From Turritopsis dohrnii (lineage: Eukaryota; Cnidaria; Hydrozoa; Anthoathecata; Oceaniidae), in the NCBI GenBank assembly GCA_027922465.2, contig BQMF02000413.1:248001-312000 (forward strand): 64,000 nucleotides of DNA. Direction: 5' to 3'. This document shows positions 32,981 to 46,330 of this stretch, piece after piece. The notes below the pieces were generated by a model. The model made no database searches. It saw only the letters and a list, made by a program, of their open reading frames with translations, and had not been told where the DNA came from. Each line of letters starts with the position of its first letter. Within the stretch, counting starts at the first letter, position 1. The translations under genes and the position numbers were made by a program.

Positions 32981-35900
32981 ATGGCGGACAGTACTGGAGT
33001 AAATACAAACAATTCTATCGAGGAAAATGGAACAACAAATGGAGAAAAGCCTCAAGAAGAAAGCAGAAGAGGTGTCCCTAGGTTAAGAGAAATAATGAGA
33101 AGACAAAGAAGGGACTCTGATGTAAGTCATTATGGAGAGAAGCTTCAAAAACTCTTATTCTGTGAGAGATAAACTGTAATGCTATTACCGCGAAAAAGCG
33201 GGGTGACTTCGATCAATTTGCCACTATTTTAAAAATAACTTCCAATATACTAAACCATTACTCCTGAAACTTTGAAATCATTACCTTATATATGTCTTCT
33301 ATTTCAGTGCAAACTTTCACATTATCTAATCTTGTAATTCCAGGGAAATAACCTGATCTTTCCACCACAAAAATGACAATAATATTGATTATTATGGGAT
33401 GACTTCGATCAGCTTATGAGAAGCGCCAAATTATTTATAATTATATTTGGCAATGTCTTTAAAGCACTATTATTACAATATAAAGAGACCGGCATTTTTC
33501 ATCCGCGATAAATGTTTGATGACCGAAAGACCAGCGAATATTAGTAGAACAAAAAAAAGATATTTACAATGGTCACACATGTGTGACCCTCGTTAACGAA
33601 ACGAAATCAATTTTATTGGATCTCAAGAGAAATTAACATTCGTACAAAACTCATTGTTAGAGGAGATTTTTATTAACAACAAAAGTTCTGTTTATATTAT
33701 ACACAATTGCAATACAGAATGTTGGAATGGAAAAATCAAAACTGCTTTTTCCATGTTTTCTTCGCTGTAGCCAGTCAGATATGGCTTAGAGTCTCGTTGT
33801 TTCTTGTAAACTGGAGGTATATATTGCAATAAAATATTTAGAAATTAACGAAACTTGAGCAGCTTTTTTTCTTTCAACAGCCACATGTTAACAGTAAAAA
33901 ATGCGAGCCTTTCGATTTAATTTGGTATGGTAAGAACGAATCGTTTTATCAATGCATTGCACATCTCCTTTATCTTATAGCCCATGAGCTAGGTTGATTT
34001 TAGGGTTCAATTTTAGGAAAAAGGGAAACTTGGTTTTTTGTTTATCCATAGGGTCCCTACTTTTAGGAAAGGTATGATAACCCGGTCAAATCGGTAGCTT
34101 TTACATGGAATCAGGGGGTTAAAGTAGGGGTACTTTTGGCATTCATATGGGTTCCTTAAGGAAAATAGCATTTACAGTGATATATAATTAGTTATTCCTT
34201 GGCAATTAGTGATCCGAACGACTTGAAACTTGGTAGTCATGCTGAAGATATGTTTGAAATTAGTTTGTAATAAAAAAATTTCAAAAATCTTTTTCAGGGG
34301 GTTTGGTTAGTCGACTTACTTGGATTGATTTTGACACTATTTTAAAAATAACCTCATAGATATACTTTAACTATTATTTCTGAAACCTCCAAATCATATC
34401 ATTGCATATATTTCTTATGTTATTTAAAAATTTCATGTCACCTGATCTTGTCTTTCCAGAGATAATAACAAGGTTCCTCCACCACTACAGAAATCAAACA
34501 ATATTTACCATCATCAATCATCCTAATTTCGGATGACCTTCCTAATTTCGGACAGGTTTTATAAACAGACCTGTATGTTTTTTCAAAATATATACAAAAC
34601 TATTATCCTCTGTTGCTGTTAAAATGTTTTTTGACTGTTAAAACGCATCATATTAGGGATGCAATCAATGAATGAGTTCTCTTTGATGAAAAACCTGATG
34701 TCAATTAGAAAAAATGCCTCTATATGGTTTAACATGCTCATATGAAAAACTTGACCGTAAAATTAGAATTATAAATGAAATGTCCTTATAGGCAAAAGTA
34801 TTTCTGCAAAATCAGCTGAAGTATGGAAAAACGAAAGACTATTATGACATCCTTTCTACAATACAACATTACATTTCTAATTAAGTACTTTCGAACTTTG
34901 AACTTTATATTACGCTTTTTTTAAGAACCAGTAAATTCTGACCCAAGACTGGCTGTTCTTATTTTTTGAGCCTTTTTCAGCCTTGAATTGTTTTTATTTT
35001 GTTCTTCACTTTAAGAACACAGTTTCAGATTTCAGCCTCACTTAATTCTTTTTCATGGAATTTCCAGTAAAATTCAAGATCATTTTTTAAGAAAAATATC
35101 AATTCAATCAAAACTTTTTCTTATAAATAATAAGCTTCATTTTTGTAATGAAAGAACAGAGAGATGTTATGTTTTCTTTCATTATATATTCGACCAGCAG
35201 CTTAGTGCTGGTCAGAGTGAAATTTTATTTACAAATCAGAGGTTGAAAGACAGTTAGTCTTGTTATTTCATTTTACAAAAATGAAGTTTCTGGTGATATT
35301 ATTTCAAGAAAAATTTTTGCTACAAGTTTGTTCTTGCTTCCATCTTAACGATTCAAATTATAATTTAAATAAATTTCAGTGTGGCAGTGAAACCAATATT
35401 AGTACCCCTCGTAAAAGTTTTGTACAGGTTTTAATTTTGAAAACAACATGCACAAATACCCTTCCACAAATAGGTTACGAAAAATTAAATCACAGAATCA
35501 CGACTGGAAAGTGTGGGATCGTGTTACTGAGATATCGTTGATTAAAGATTTTGATGATGTCACATTTACAGCACCAAAAATAATTTGGGTCAAATTTTTC
35601 GTCTACCCCTTGCCTTTATTGCGGACACCAAAAAATGTTAGTTATCCCTATTGGTTTCCAAGATATTTGCTCTAAAACGTTGCGTTCCATTGGGGCTGGA
35701 ATACAATGATTCCCCTGTGATGATAAAAAGCTGACTTCTCGCTACATGCTTCTATATAATAATTGTAAAAAACGCTCTCGCCTCCACATGGGTTTATGCA
35801 CACATAAGAACTTGACCGTAAAATTTAATTAAAACAGTCACTCTCTAAAATAAAAGTGGTATGCACAACGTGGATTATAAGAATAAGATAAAAATGGAAG

Positions 35901-38900
35901 CCATTCAGTACTAACCCAATAACAGCGTGCAAGTTTTAAAGCAGGCCACGTGTCGTGTTTTCACTTGGGGATGCAAAACAATGATTCCTGAAGGGTTTTA
36001 GGAAATAAACAACAGGACACATTAAAACAGGTTGATTGATAAAAGTGATTCACAATTTTTAAATCATGATTAAAAAGATTGCAACTGATTTCAAAATGTT
36101 TCCAACAATGAAAGATAAATATGTCCAACACTATACATTCCCCAGAAGAAGCTTCAGATGGTTAACTTATCACTTCATTTAGTTTATTTGTAAGACCAAT
36201 AATTGGTTGATTTTGAGACTCAAGAAGTGAAATATGTCCTTTTTGAAACATGTTAGAAATGTTTCTGTTCCATTTTATAGTCGCAAGTTGATGCACCTTT
36301 ACTGGATTTTCAATACAATGATACTGATTCCTTCCAAGATGAAATTTCAGGTTACTATGTACATTGTTTCTTTTTTTTAATAAGAAACATGTTTTTAAGG
36401 TAGATTCTTAACAATTCTTATTGTTCTTAATAATTCTTAAGTTTCTTAACATTCAATCTTATAAGTGTTTTTTTTTGAGAATTAGCAGCTAACATTATCA
36501 ACAAAATTCATTGCAAGTATATATATTTTGCATTCTTATCTCATACAGGCCTTCGTGGGAAGAAAATACTTGATTTACGGTTATTTTATTTTATTGGTTC
36601 ACTTTTCTAAAGATTTGCTTACACATAATTACATATATTTCAATCACGGTTATTCTACATCAAAATTTTGTTTCCTATTTCCTAACTTTTCCTAATGTTT
36701 ATACCTGATTGAAAACTGATGGAGACAACATGATAAATTCTGTTTTTTCTTTTTTTGAAAACCAATATCAACTATAGGCATACGTTTTATTGTGATTTCT
36801 TTTAGAATTGTACAGTTACACAGAAGAAGATGATTTCAAAGAAAATGCCATTGCCTTTGAGACTGTTTTACTTGAATATACAAAAGATGGTATTTATTAT
36901 TTTTATATCCACTGATCTGTTTTAAACTGTCACACAAATTAACTCTCACTCTAAAATTTTATACCAATTTCAATCAATGTCAATTCACATTGAAACTCTT
37001 TTTCAGTGCGCAACCATATTGTAAACACATTTTCATTTCATCTACTAAAAGGTCTTGTTACTATTTTCTACAGAAACCAAATGTTGGTTTGAAATGGAAC
37101 GAAAGGAAAAGAAAAACTTTGTTCTCTATATAATGGAAAAATTGGAAGTTGTTGACATTCTTGACAGAAGAAATGCTTCAAAGTCTTTGCTTTACCTGAC
37201 TCAAGGTATAATTGAAGTTATTTTCAATTCCAGATCTGTTTCGTGATAACCTAAATAATTGTTAGTATATACAAATGAGGGCCACTTTACAGTACTTCTT
37301 TTATTTTTAAAGCTTTTATGCTGCCATTAATGTTATTACTGTCCAAGTAAAGACCAGCCAACTCCTGATATAAGCTTACTTCTCAATGTTAAGGGGAACT
37401 CCCAATACCAATGTTGACATGCGTGTTCCAGGTTTTGAACCTTGACAACCTATTATAGAAACAAACCTTCTGCTAAACTTTTAACTTTTAAGTTTCAGTA
37501 TAATAATGATATTTGTTTTATATTTTTAATATTCTGATTTTTTTTCCAGTATTTAAGCATCTAAATGAGTTGAAATGTTCTTCGATATTGAATTATCTTT
37601 AGGAAACTTTCAGAATTACAAAGAATTTGGTGAATGCACTGAAATGGTGTGTATAATTTTTCTGATATGTCGAAAACAAAAACTTTCACTTGTATAGTAA
37701 TGAATACAGATTATAAACTTTACTTTAACTTTAGATGAAAGAGAATATATTGCTGTTGTATGATTGTGGAGCATATTCCACTATTCAACAACTTCTTGTG
37801 ATGGAATCGGAGTGAGTAAAAGTTGATTGAATTTTTGTTACGGAAGTTAAATTTCCAAGTCTTTGGTTTGCTAAAAACTACAAAAAAATTCTAATTGAAT
37901 ATAAAAGAGGTTGGTTTACACAGCCCTCTGAATTAGGTAAAAAGACTGACAAAAAAATTTTCAAATACGACGGCAGATCATTATTTACAACTGCAAAAAG
38001 ATATTGCTGTGTAAGATGTCAATAACGGCAAAACTTGATTGGTTTGTTACCAATAAAAATATTGGTGTAGAATATTGGGTAATAAAACAGAAACTAAAAT
38101 ACTTTATAAATCAATAGTGTTATCTGGAACAGGAAGTTAAATTTGTAAACCGCAGGGATTTGCTGTCAACTTTTCCTATTATTTGTTTGTTTGGTCATAG
38201 TTTAAAAACAACGAACCTACGCGTTAACATTTCTTTACTAATTTCACAAAGAAAAATCACAAGACAATCTGTATTGAAAACAAAACCCAAAGTGTACAGG
38301 CTTTCTATTTGGCATTACGCGCGTATGATTGCTTACAAACGAAAGATTTTTGAAAGGAAAATACGTTCGTCCTATTCACATTTTATAAATCGAATATGTG
38401 ATATAAACGAATGTTCTATGGAAAGAACATTTTTGAGAATAAACGAAAAATGTCAGGGGAATTCCCAGGAATTGTCAAATTCATTCATATGTAAGATATA
38501 ACTCACCATTGTTTTGTTATTGTTTAAGTCTCGCCAGTTTCTCTTGGGTTTTCCTCCCAAAAGATGTAATGAATTGTTCATTGGAGATAATAAAGGTGGC
38601 ATCAGTTGTCAAAAAAATAGAAATGAATGATTTTGTTCCATCGCATAACCAAACCAGACAAACTAATGTGATTGAGAAAATAGAAAGAAAATAGAACGAA
38701 AGAAATGAAAGAACTTATTAAAGTATCAATTATTCAACATTTTTATTCAAAATACACTGTTGGCAAAATTTTGCCGTTGTAATTTTGATTTACCGCAGCC
38801 TCATGACGGCCAAAGCTGAATGCTGTCGTAAATTCAAAGGACTGCTGTACATAAAATGTACAAGGAGTTTTTTGGTCAAAAATATGTTTCCCTGGCCTCC

Positions 38901-41900
38901 CTGATTTTAGTTCTATTCCGTTTTTGAGCATTCTGTCTTTCATATTACTTTATACAGAAATCATGAAGCTGTCCATCTTGCATTGCAAAAACCTTCAATA
39001 TCTATTGCAGACAGTATTGACTTGAGGTTTGTGGATGGTTATTGACTTTATGTTTTTGTCTTTATGATAAATGAAAAACAAAACATTTTTTTTCAACTTT
39101 AGAATTTACCTAAATATTTTGTACACTATGACAGAAGTTGTTCGTAACTTTTCAAAGTCCAGCGAAGAAATAGGAAAAGTTGCTGAATCACTCAAAGAAG
39201 AGCTTTGTAATTCATGTCATTTGTTTTTTTCTTTGCATTATTATGATCAATAAATTTACAATCTTCCAAATTTTTTAATGTGCATTTCTTAGTTGTTTGA
39301 AATTGTTTGTTTGTTTGGTTTTTTTGGGTTTTTTTTGTATTGTGAAAGTACATAACTTTCAGTTTTTGTTTTCTTTTTACAGCTGGCTGTATGGATTCTA
39401 TTGATGGACAGCCATTTGCTTGTGTTCTGTTTGACCTTGTTTTGAAGTTTTGTGCTGGATCAAGTCCACATTTCCCCATAAAAAAGATATTACTACTCTT
39501 ATGGAAAGTCATATTAGTAAGTATGAACCTGCACTGAGATGACCTCTTTTGTCATTTTCGTCAATGTCGGATTTAAAAGGCTGGTTATTTGCAATGGAGA
39601 AATGTGGATTACTTTTTGAATCTCTCCAAGGAAACATCCTATACTGTAATGTTTGTAATTCTTGCACGCAATTCTGAAGAAACTAAGCCTTTATGAACTG
39701 ATTCTTTATGATTCATTAATAAAATTTAACATAATACACAATGTTTTTACTTCATTTATCTCTACAGTTTACTCTTGGCGGCTTCAAAGAACTACAGACT
39801 TTAATGAAAGAAGCGCGAGTCGCTGCAAACTTAGTTCCATCTTTTGGTGAACAACACGCTAATACCGTTGAACATGAAAAACACCATCAGTTACGTCCGT
39901 CATCACCAATGGAAGAAAAAAGTCAGTGTCTCAAGCCACGGAAAACGGTGGACTTAGATGATGACGATATAGATTTTGTTCCTGCACCAATAACTCAATC
40001 TCACCATTATGTAGAAAATGTACTCTTGCTTCGGCCAAAAGTCAGGTGATACTGCTAGCTTAACTTGCACCCAACAATTTGTTTATGAAATCAACATTTT
40101 TTTTCAGTTTCTACATGAGAATATGGATTCATCCATGTTGTTCGTGATGTTGATTTTGATAATCAGTTAATACAAAGGTTTACAATTTGACATGTTAAGA
40201 TGACCGTTTTCATTGATGTTGTTTTCTTAGGGAAAAAGATATTGCAAACTTTCTGGAGATGTGTCGTGCTAAATATGTGGGTTTTCAACTTGCCAAGTAT
40301 GTGTCTTCCCTTATATGTAAAAAAATACCTTCCCGGAAGGAAGTGAGGAGATGTTATCTTAGTTTACCTAACAAAGTGTTCCACAATAACCTTGTTTTAA
40401 CTCAATGACTTGTGATTTGTATGTTTATTTTTTATCCAGACAAGAATGAAAGTATCATTTTACCTATAACTGATAATAATCTATTTCAGTGACACAACTT
40501 CCACTGCAGGCCTTCCGCCATCTATAACAGAGGGATTGAAAGTATTAAGAAGTGTAAGAAACTCTGTAATTCTAAAGCTTTCAATATTTAATTATTCTGT
40601 TTTTGCACATGCTCCATAAATCAGGCTGGAATGTCAAGTGAATGGCACTAGAGTTGAGAGACTATTTCATTGTGACTTATTACTGGCCTGAATTGTTAGT
40701 GTGTTGTTCTTTTTTTTAGCATGTGTACACATCTTTGTCTGAAATTCAAAGCAAACAGGAGGAGGAACACGTGGATAGACCCTTCAGTAAGGTATAAATA
40801 ATATGGTGATTATATGCTCTTGATTATGCAGAGATTGATAAGAGACTTGTCTTCTAGGGGGTACACGAACTACCTGTGACTAATGCTGAAATATTGTACA
40901 AGTCTTTGCTGCCGAACCTTCCTCAATACATGGTATGGAAACATGTAAATTATACAACTTGTGAATGAATGTTAGCAAGCTGGCATTTCTCTTTCACAAG
41001 TTGTTAATGTTTCAAAGTATTTATACAAGCTGCACCAGAACCATCTGATCTCCATTATGGTCATTTTAGATTGCTCTATTGAAGATGCTGCTGGCATCGG
41101 CACCGACCGCGAAAGCAAAGACGGAATCCATTAATATACTGACCGATGTTCTTCCGCCAGAAATGCCGTATGTTCCATTTAATTGTTGAATTGCTTGTTT
41201 TCCCTTGCGGAAAGGTATCTGTTGCCTAAAAATCTCTTTATTACCTGAATCCGGAGAATTTCATGCCAGTACGAAGTCATACCGTTACGAGATCAGCCAT
41301 ACAAATGCAAAGAGCGAATTATTAGCTTCTTATAAACCTTTACTCCGATTTTGTTTTTCTATTTAGGAAGACCGTTCTTCAATCCATGCAATTAGGTATT
41401 GACGTCAACCGACACAAGGTAAACCCACCTGGCAGTTTTTATCGATAACATTTAAAAGACATGTTACTTCCTGAATCTGTTGATTAAATTAATCTCTCGG
41501 TCATAGGAGATTATGGTGAAAGCCATATCAGCAATGATCCTGTTATTACTAAAGCATTTGAAAGTCAATCATGTTTATCAGGTGTGTATCCACTAATTTC
41601 CTTCATCACAGTTTAATGTTTTGTTACCCGCCTCTTCTGCGCCCACTTACCTACCCGCCCATCCTTCCCCTCTCTTGTATTGGTGGCTACAACGGCAACC
41701 AGATGGAAGATGATTTGATTTAAAACGAAACTTTCGTTTTCTATGTGAAATTCGTTCAACAGAGAAAGTTTTCTTTTTATGAAACCGTTTAGTTTTTTAT
41801 TTTATTTTGCACATTTTGAGGGAACTTTTGTTACATTATTCGCAGATTTGCACATTACACAACAACGCGCAAGTCATGTTTTAAAGTCGTGCTAACAACG

Positions 41901-43872
41901 ATGATGTGACTATGGCAGATAAATCGTTTTCTCTTATATAGATTTTATTACGACTTGGTGTGTTTTCGTCCCTTATGACTTAATCAATCCAATAGATCAA
42001 TAAAATAAGTTCTTCAAACTTTCATTTACTCGTGCCCTAAATCACGTCGCGTCACTGAATCACGTCGCGTCATTGTATTACCGTCCCTAGAATAAAATAA
42101 GTGACGTCAGTAAGTTACCGTGATTTTCTTACAGTTCGAGTTTGTTGGGCAACACCTGGTTTTCGCTAATTGCATCCCTTTAGTGTTGAAATTCTTCAAC
42201 CAAAACATATCTGCTTATGTGTCTGCTAAAAACAGGTAAGAAAAAATGCCAGTAATGGCCTCATCATCGTAGAGTCGGTGATTGAATAGTTTAGGAAATG
42301 TATGTAAAACAACTATTTGGTTGGAACGGTGTGTGTGACCTATCTGGTCCATTTACATTTATCTATTTGGTTGCAGCTAATTTGTATTTTTCTTTTTAGT
42401 ATTCCTCAGTTAGATTTTCCAATTTGTGTCCTGGAGGAAAGACAAGAGATAACCGCAGAAAGTCTGGTGGGTCAATGTCTTCCTATTTATACCTAAACTA
42501 AAATTTGTTGTAACAGAACACCTATCCTAGCCGACACATTTGTTAAAAAAATCTCTGCGAAGGAGTGTATTTCAATAGAAATATACACACAATTTCAATA
42601 AAAATGTTCTTCGTAGCAGTGACATTTTGACGATTTCGCCCACTGAGATAGTTTTGCAAGCATCTCCAGATTGAGAATGATTGTTTGAGCACGATCTTAG
42701 AGTCCTGGTGTTACGCATGCATGTGTACTAATGATTGGTGTTTATTTTTTGACAGGACCAAACTGAAAATAGCTCTTACTTCTGTTGGCGAAACCTCTTC
42801 TCATGTATCAACCTCTTACGAATATTACAAAAGCTCACAAAATGGAAGTACTCGCGTACCATGGTAAGTTTTTCCGTATTTTTTTCGTTGTTGTTGTTGT
42901 TGCGCACAACCATCCTATGTTAAATTGTTTCAATAAAGTGAGAATAAGGATTACAAATACATCTGAATAGTCTTCATTTTCGAAATTCTATCCTATCCAA
43001 AAGAACTCGCATGCCCACGAAAGCAACGCAAGAAAGCATGTCCTTTTGTCTTAACAAAGAATTGGATTTATAAATTTATTTCTATACCTTTTAGATGTTA
43101 GTTGTTTTCAAATCGGCACCAATTCTGAAGCGTGCCCTAAAAATCCGTGAAGAAAACTTGCAGATGTATGTTTTGAAGGTGAGTGTGTGGATATTTTTGT
43201 TCATCAAAATTTCGCTAGTCAGAAATACATATATATTTCGTTTTACGCCCTCATTGTAGTTGCTGAAAACTCAGATCAAGTATCTTGGGCGCAACTGGCG
43301 GAAAAGCAATATGCGCATTATGTCTCTGATTTATCATAAAATACGCCATCGCCTCAATGATGACTGGGCGTTTGGAAATGGTAAGTCGTTTGACAATATT
43401 GTTGAGTTGTTAGCTATATACAAACAGAGCGATATAACGTAGAATTTTTGATGTATTATTTGGTGTCGACGAAATGTGTCGGTTTTAACGAAAATATTCA
43501 ACATCTTAAAAATAACATTCTTCGTAATGGCTTTATGACGTAATGACTTGATCATCACAGGCTAGTATTATTTGTCTTGTTGATACATTTTCGATTCTCG
43601 TAGACGTCGACGCTCGTCCGTGGGACTTTCAGACGGAAGAGTGTGCCATACGTCACAACGTCGACATGTTCAATTTCCATCATTACGAGTCGAACGGCAC
43701 TCACTATCCACCCGACCTGCAGCCTGTCGACAACGACTTACACAGTGTGTTGAGTCATTCCGTCAAATTCAGCGAAGCTTTTCAAAAGGACTGTAGCAAG
43801 TGGCTGCAACGGGAAGTGTATGATACAACGGTAGACTGGGACGAGCTTATCGATGACGCCTATGATGAATGA
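32981..43872 (+). CDS. STRIP1/2 orthologue: Striatin-interacting protein STRIP1/2 (23 exons)
   Basis: Exons: 32981-33121, 36281-36350, 36806-36889, 37074-37205, 37603-37646, 37735-37811, 38958-39026, 39103-39206, 39383-39516, 39768-40045, 40231-40296, 40490-40553, 40720-40791, 40858-40932, 41070-41167, 41367-41418, 41507-41581, 42135-42235, 42400-42466, 42756-42863, 43095-43178, 43260-43380, 43604-43872. All junctions are GT-AG and in phase, giving 794 residues; human STRIP1 is 837. Signatures include [20 protein letters not shown] and [10 protein letters not shown] (exon 15), [19 protein letters not shown] (exon 18), [15 protein letters not shown] (exon 20), [17 protein letters not shown] (exon 21), [16 protein letters not shown] and [11 protein letters not shown] (exon 22), and [14 protein letters not shown] (exon 23). 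In animals STRIP proteins are the scaffold of the STRIPAK complex, joining striatin/PP2A to GCK kinases. The N-terminus ([12 protein letters not shown]) is shorter and less conserved, as expected. The linker in exon 10 is acidic and disordered-looking. Confidence 0.96.
33122..36280 (+). other. STRIP intron 1 (3.2 kb) with internal duplication
   Basis: 33198-33415 and 34307-34540 are diverged direct copies. Shared stretches include CACTATTTTAAAAATAAC, TTTCTGAAAC/TCCTGAAACT, CCTGATCTT, and a TTCCACCAC...AATA run. Other intron sequence, including a TGACC-flanked TTCTTATTTTTTGAGCC block near 34948 related in inverse orientation to about 29915, is non-coding. No nested gene was found. Confidence 0.45.
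42553..42630 (+). repeat. Short hairpin repeat, family 2 copy in STRIP intron 19
   Basis: CTGCGAAGGAGTGTATTTCA, then ATAGAAATATACACACAATT, then a segment ending GTTCTTCGTAGCAGTGA. The CACTG/CAGTG and GAAGGAG/CTTC ends can pair. Same family as 10115-10190 and 63360-63430. Confidence 0.65.
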
Positions 43873-44900
43873 CGTAGAGGTAGATGAATTAACTGGATGA
43901 TATTGAATCATCTAGGTTGTTCTGAATAGTGTACAGGGACGATGTAGATAAATAGCCTGGTTAATAGGATGTTCTAATATAGTTTCATTGCAATCGAATT
44001 TTACGCGGTGGTCTACAGACTATCGATACCGAAATGCTTTGCCGTTACCATAGTATGGGCAGTCTTGAAGTAGCTACTGTACGAGCTGATGGGTGGAGAT
44101 GAGTCCAGTGAATCGCTACTCCTTCATTAGCAATTAGTTTTTGTCAAATGTTCTGGTGGTTACATCCAAGGAGGCTTGGAATTCCAGAGTTATTAACTCG
44201 AACTAAAATTGAGGAATTAAAATTTTCGAGTTATTCACTCGGAAGTTTTAGGTCTTTACATTTTATCTCAATTGATTTTGTATTTTTCTCGAAACTATTA
44301 ACTCGAAAATATTTAATTTGTTAATTTTTTTTTTCGAGTTTGTTTTTTATGTCGCATAAATGGAACATATTATTTTTTTTGAACAGACATTTTGAATACC
44401 TCGGTATGGGTAGTTTTTAAAAATGGCGATTTTACTTTTGGCAATATTTGCGTTATTATTCCAACTTAGTTGCTTGCATTTCAATGAAAATAAACCATTG
44501 ACGATTGGCCGTGGATAATGGACACCAACTGAAGTATTTTTTACATTTTTTACCTATCATCTAAACTTCCTTCAACTCTTGAAAGTAATTTTAAAACTCT
44601 CTTGAATTTTTTGGAATTTGTTACACAATCCGTTAAAACAGTTCATTCAGTGCAAATTTGACCACAGTTGCAAAATTTTGACCACAATTCCTAAACTCAA
44701 AATTAACAGCATTGAAGTCCACCTGAAATACCTACTTTGCTTGTTTTCATTTTGGTATTTTCGTTTGGAGTTGTTAACTCGAAAAAAAAAATTTACTTAA
44801 AAAAACTCGAAAGTTAACTCGATAAAAGTTACGACACGAGATTTTAAAAATTGCGACATTGTGATTCGTAACGACGTTATATTAACCATGGTTTTCGTTT
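43873..44900. other. STRIP 3' region, then TAACTCGA-type repeats
   Basis: AATAAA near 44490 could end the STRIP transcript. From about 44190 to 44830, GAGTTATTAACTCGAA, ATTCACTCGGAAG and GTTAACTCGAAAA units recur in both orientations. This resembles the subterminal repeats of the pogo-like element at 21120-21938. It is probably a decayed relative; ends not fixed. Confidence 0.4.
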
Positions 44901-44969
44901 TTTGTCATGTTATAAAAAACATAGAAACATAGAAAAGCATATAGAAATACAGAAAATGATTACGGATAC

Positions 44970-45480
44970 CTTTGGATGAGAACAAAGTTCAAACTCTCGG
45001 TATTTGCAGTGTGCCCTCTTCGAAATGCAAATCCGGATAACTTCTTTGACAGTCATACCAAAGTTCCTTATATCAAGACTTTTCAAGTATGTTTCAATGT
45101 CGTGTGGTTTCGTGAAACCATGGAGGTATGAAACAAAAGGAGCTTGAGCTGTCATTTTTTCTATTATTCTCCATCGTGCAATATAATTCATTGCAGAACC
45201 AATGAAATAGAATTTATACAACACGTTCCAGATTTCGACGGAGCCATGCGGATTGTCTGGTCAGCAAAACAGCTTGACGCACTTTGAATGATCGAAAAAT
45301 TCTCTTTTGAGCAATGATAGCGGACCTTTCTTTCAATGTTTGATAAATTTTTGTTAGACTGTCGGTCCTTGCCTGCTTCGTTTTGATGTTGTGATGGAAT
45401 GCTTGATGGAAATAGTCCGTCAGCGATTTACAGTTACGTAAAATTAAAAACTTAAGCAATACAACGCATACAACATACAT
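44970..45480 (-). CDS. Unrecognised minus-strand gene divergent from FN3 gene A (2 exons visible)
   Basis: Exon 1 (45480-45225) begins MYVVCVVLLKFLILRNC, a hydrophobic start that could be a signal peptide or anchor. It continues into a basic helical stretch (KIYQTLKERSAIIAQKRIFR). It joins in phase, through GT at 45224 and AG at 45149, to exon 2 (45148-44970). Exon 2 reads PFVSYLHGFTKPHDIETYL and SLDIRNFGMTVKEVIRICIS and ends SHPK before a GT donor. Downstream exons are not found here, so the copy is probably truncated at 44.9 kb. A broken paralogue of exon 1 lies at 55505-55767, which shows that this gene was duplicated with the FN3 gene. I do not recognise the family. Confidence 0.45.
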
Positions 45481-46141
45481 GGTGTTTCAAAAAACTGGAA
45501 CCAAGAACTATAACATCGTTTATTTCAATGAATTTTTATCAACTAGCAATAAAATTTATAGAATCCAATACAGAGCTTATTTTTGTGAAACAGCCGGTAT
45601 GGCTAGATGATAATTTAATAAATTTGAACGGAAATTCGAAAAATATGTAGTTCTCCTACTAAGATTTTCACTGAAAAGTTTTGAAAACAGAATTTATGGA
45701 GAATTTCGAAGAATTTCCGAATGTGTGGAACCATCATCACAGCCAAAGTAGAAAGATTTCATTATTTTAAAATCCTTCAGAGAATTGTGTGTCAAAAGTG
45801 AACAAGACGACAAGAAGGTCGAAAATTTCGTTACAGGGCATTCTCACAATTCTAACAAAGATATATTTTTTTACAGAACTGTGAAATGCAACAGTTGATA
45901 ACGGTAGCAGCATTTCAACTCACAATATTAAAAATAAATAGATCAAAACTTATTCGTCTAAAATTTGGCTTGAAGACTTCAGGACGTGTTACAATTACAC
46001 AAATGAAAAGCTTTGTTTTTTACGGAATAAGTATTTGAAAATAAAAAACTTGCGTTAGTTAACTTAACAGTTGGTGGCTCTTTGCAATTATTTAATTACA
46101 CAAATCTACTCTCATCTATAATAAAACATTCTCAAAATACA

Positions 46142-46330
46142 GCATTGCCGAATTGCCCAATTTCGTTCAAATCTGACAAAATGACTGTCGAAATAAGCAC
46201 CTTGCAGTTTTGCTTGGTGCAAATTTTTATTAAATTTGGAGAACTTTCATATTTTGGTCCAAATTTGGCCCGAATTGCCCAATTTTGGTCAAATCTGACA
46301 AAATGACTGTCAAATTCGAAATCAGCACCT
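46142..46330 (+). repeat. 128-bp minisatellite, unit A left part (~1.5 copies)
   Basis: Unit content: CCAAATTTGGCCCGAATTGC, CCAATTTTGGTCAAATCTGA, CAAAATGACTGTCAAATTCG, AAATAAGCACCTTTCAATTT. It is interrupted on the right by the LINE and resumes at 49478. Confidence 0.8.

Noticed and set aside
38160..38694. Two plus-strand frames within STRIP intron 6
   Set aside because: They lie between phase-matched exons ending at 37811 and starting at 38958 and have no STRIP similarity or recognisable motif.
39192..39512. Minus-strand 106-codon frame
   Set aside because: Antisense to STRIP exons 8-9.
42001..42120. Repeated CACGTCGCGTCA motifs as an operator array
   Set aside because: Only two or three imperfect copies inside a STRIP intron; no further structure.
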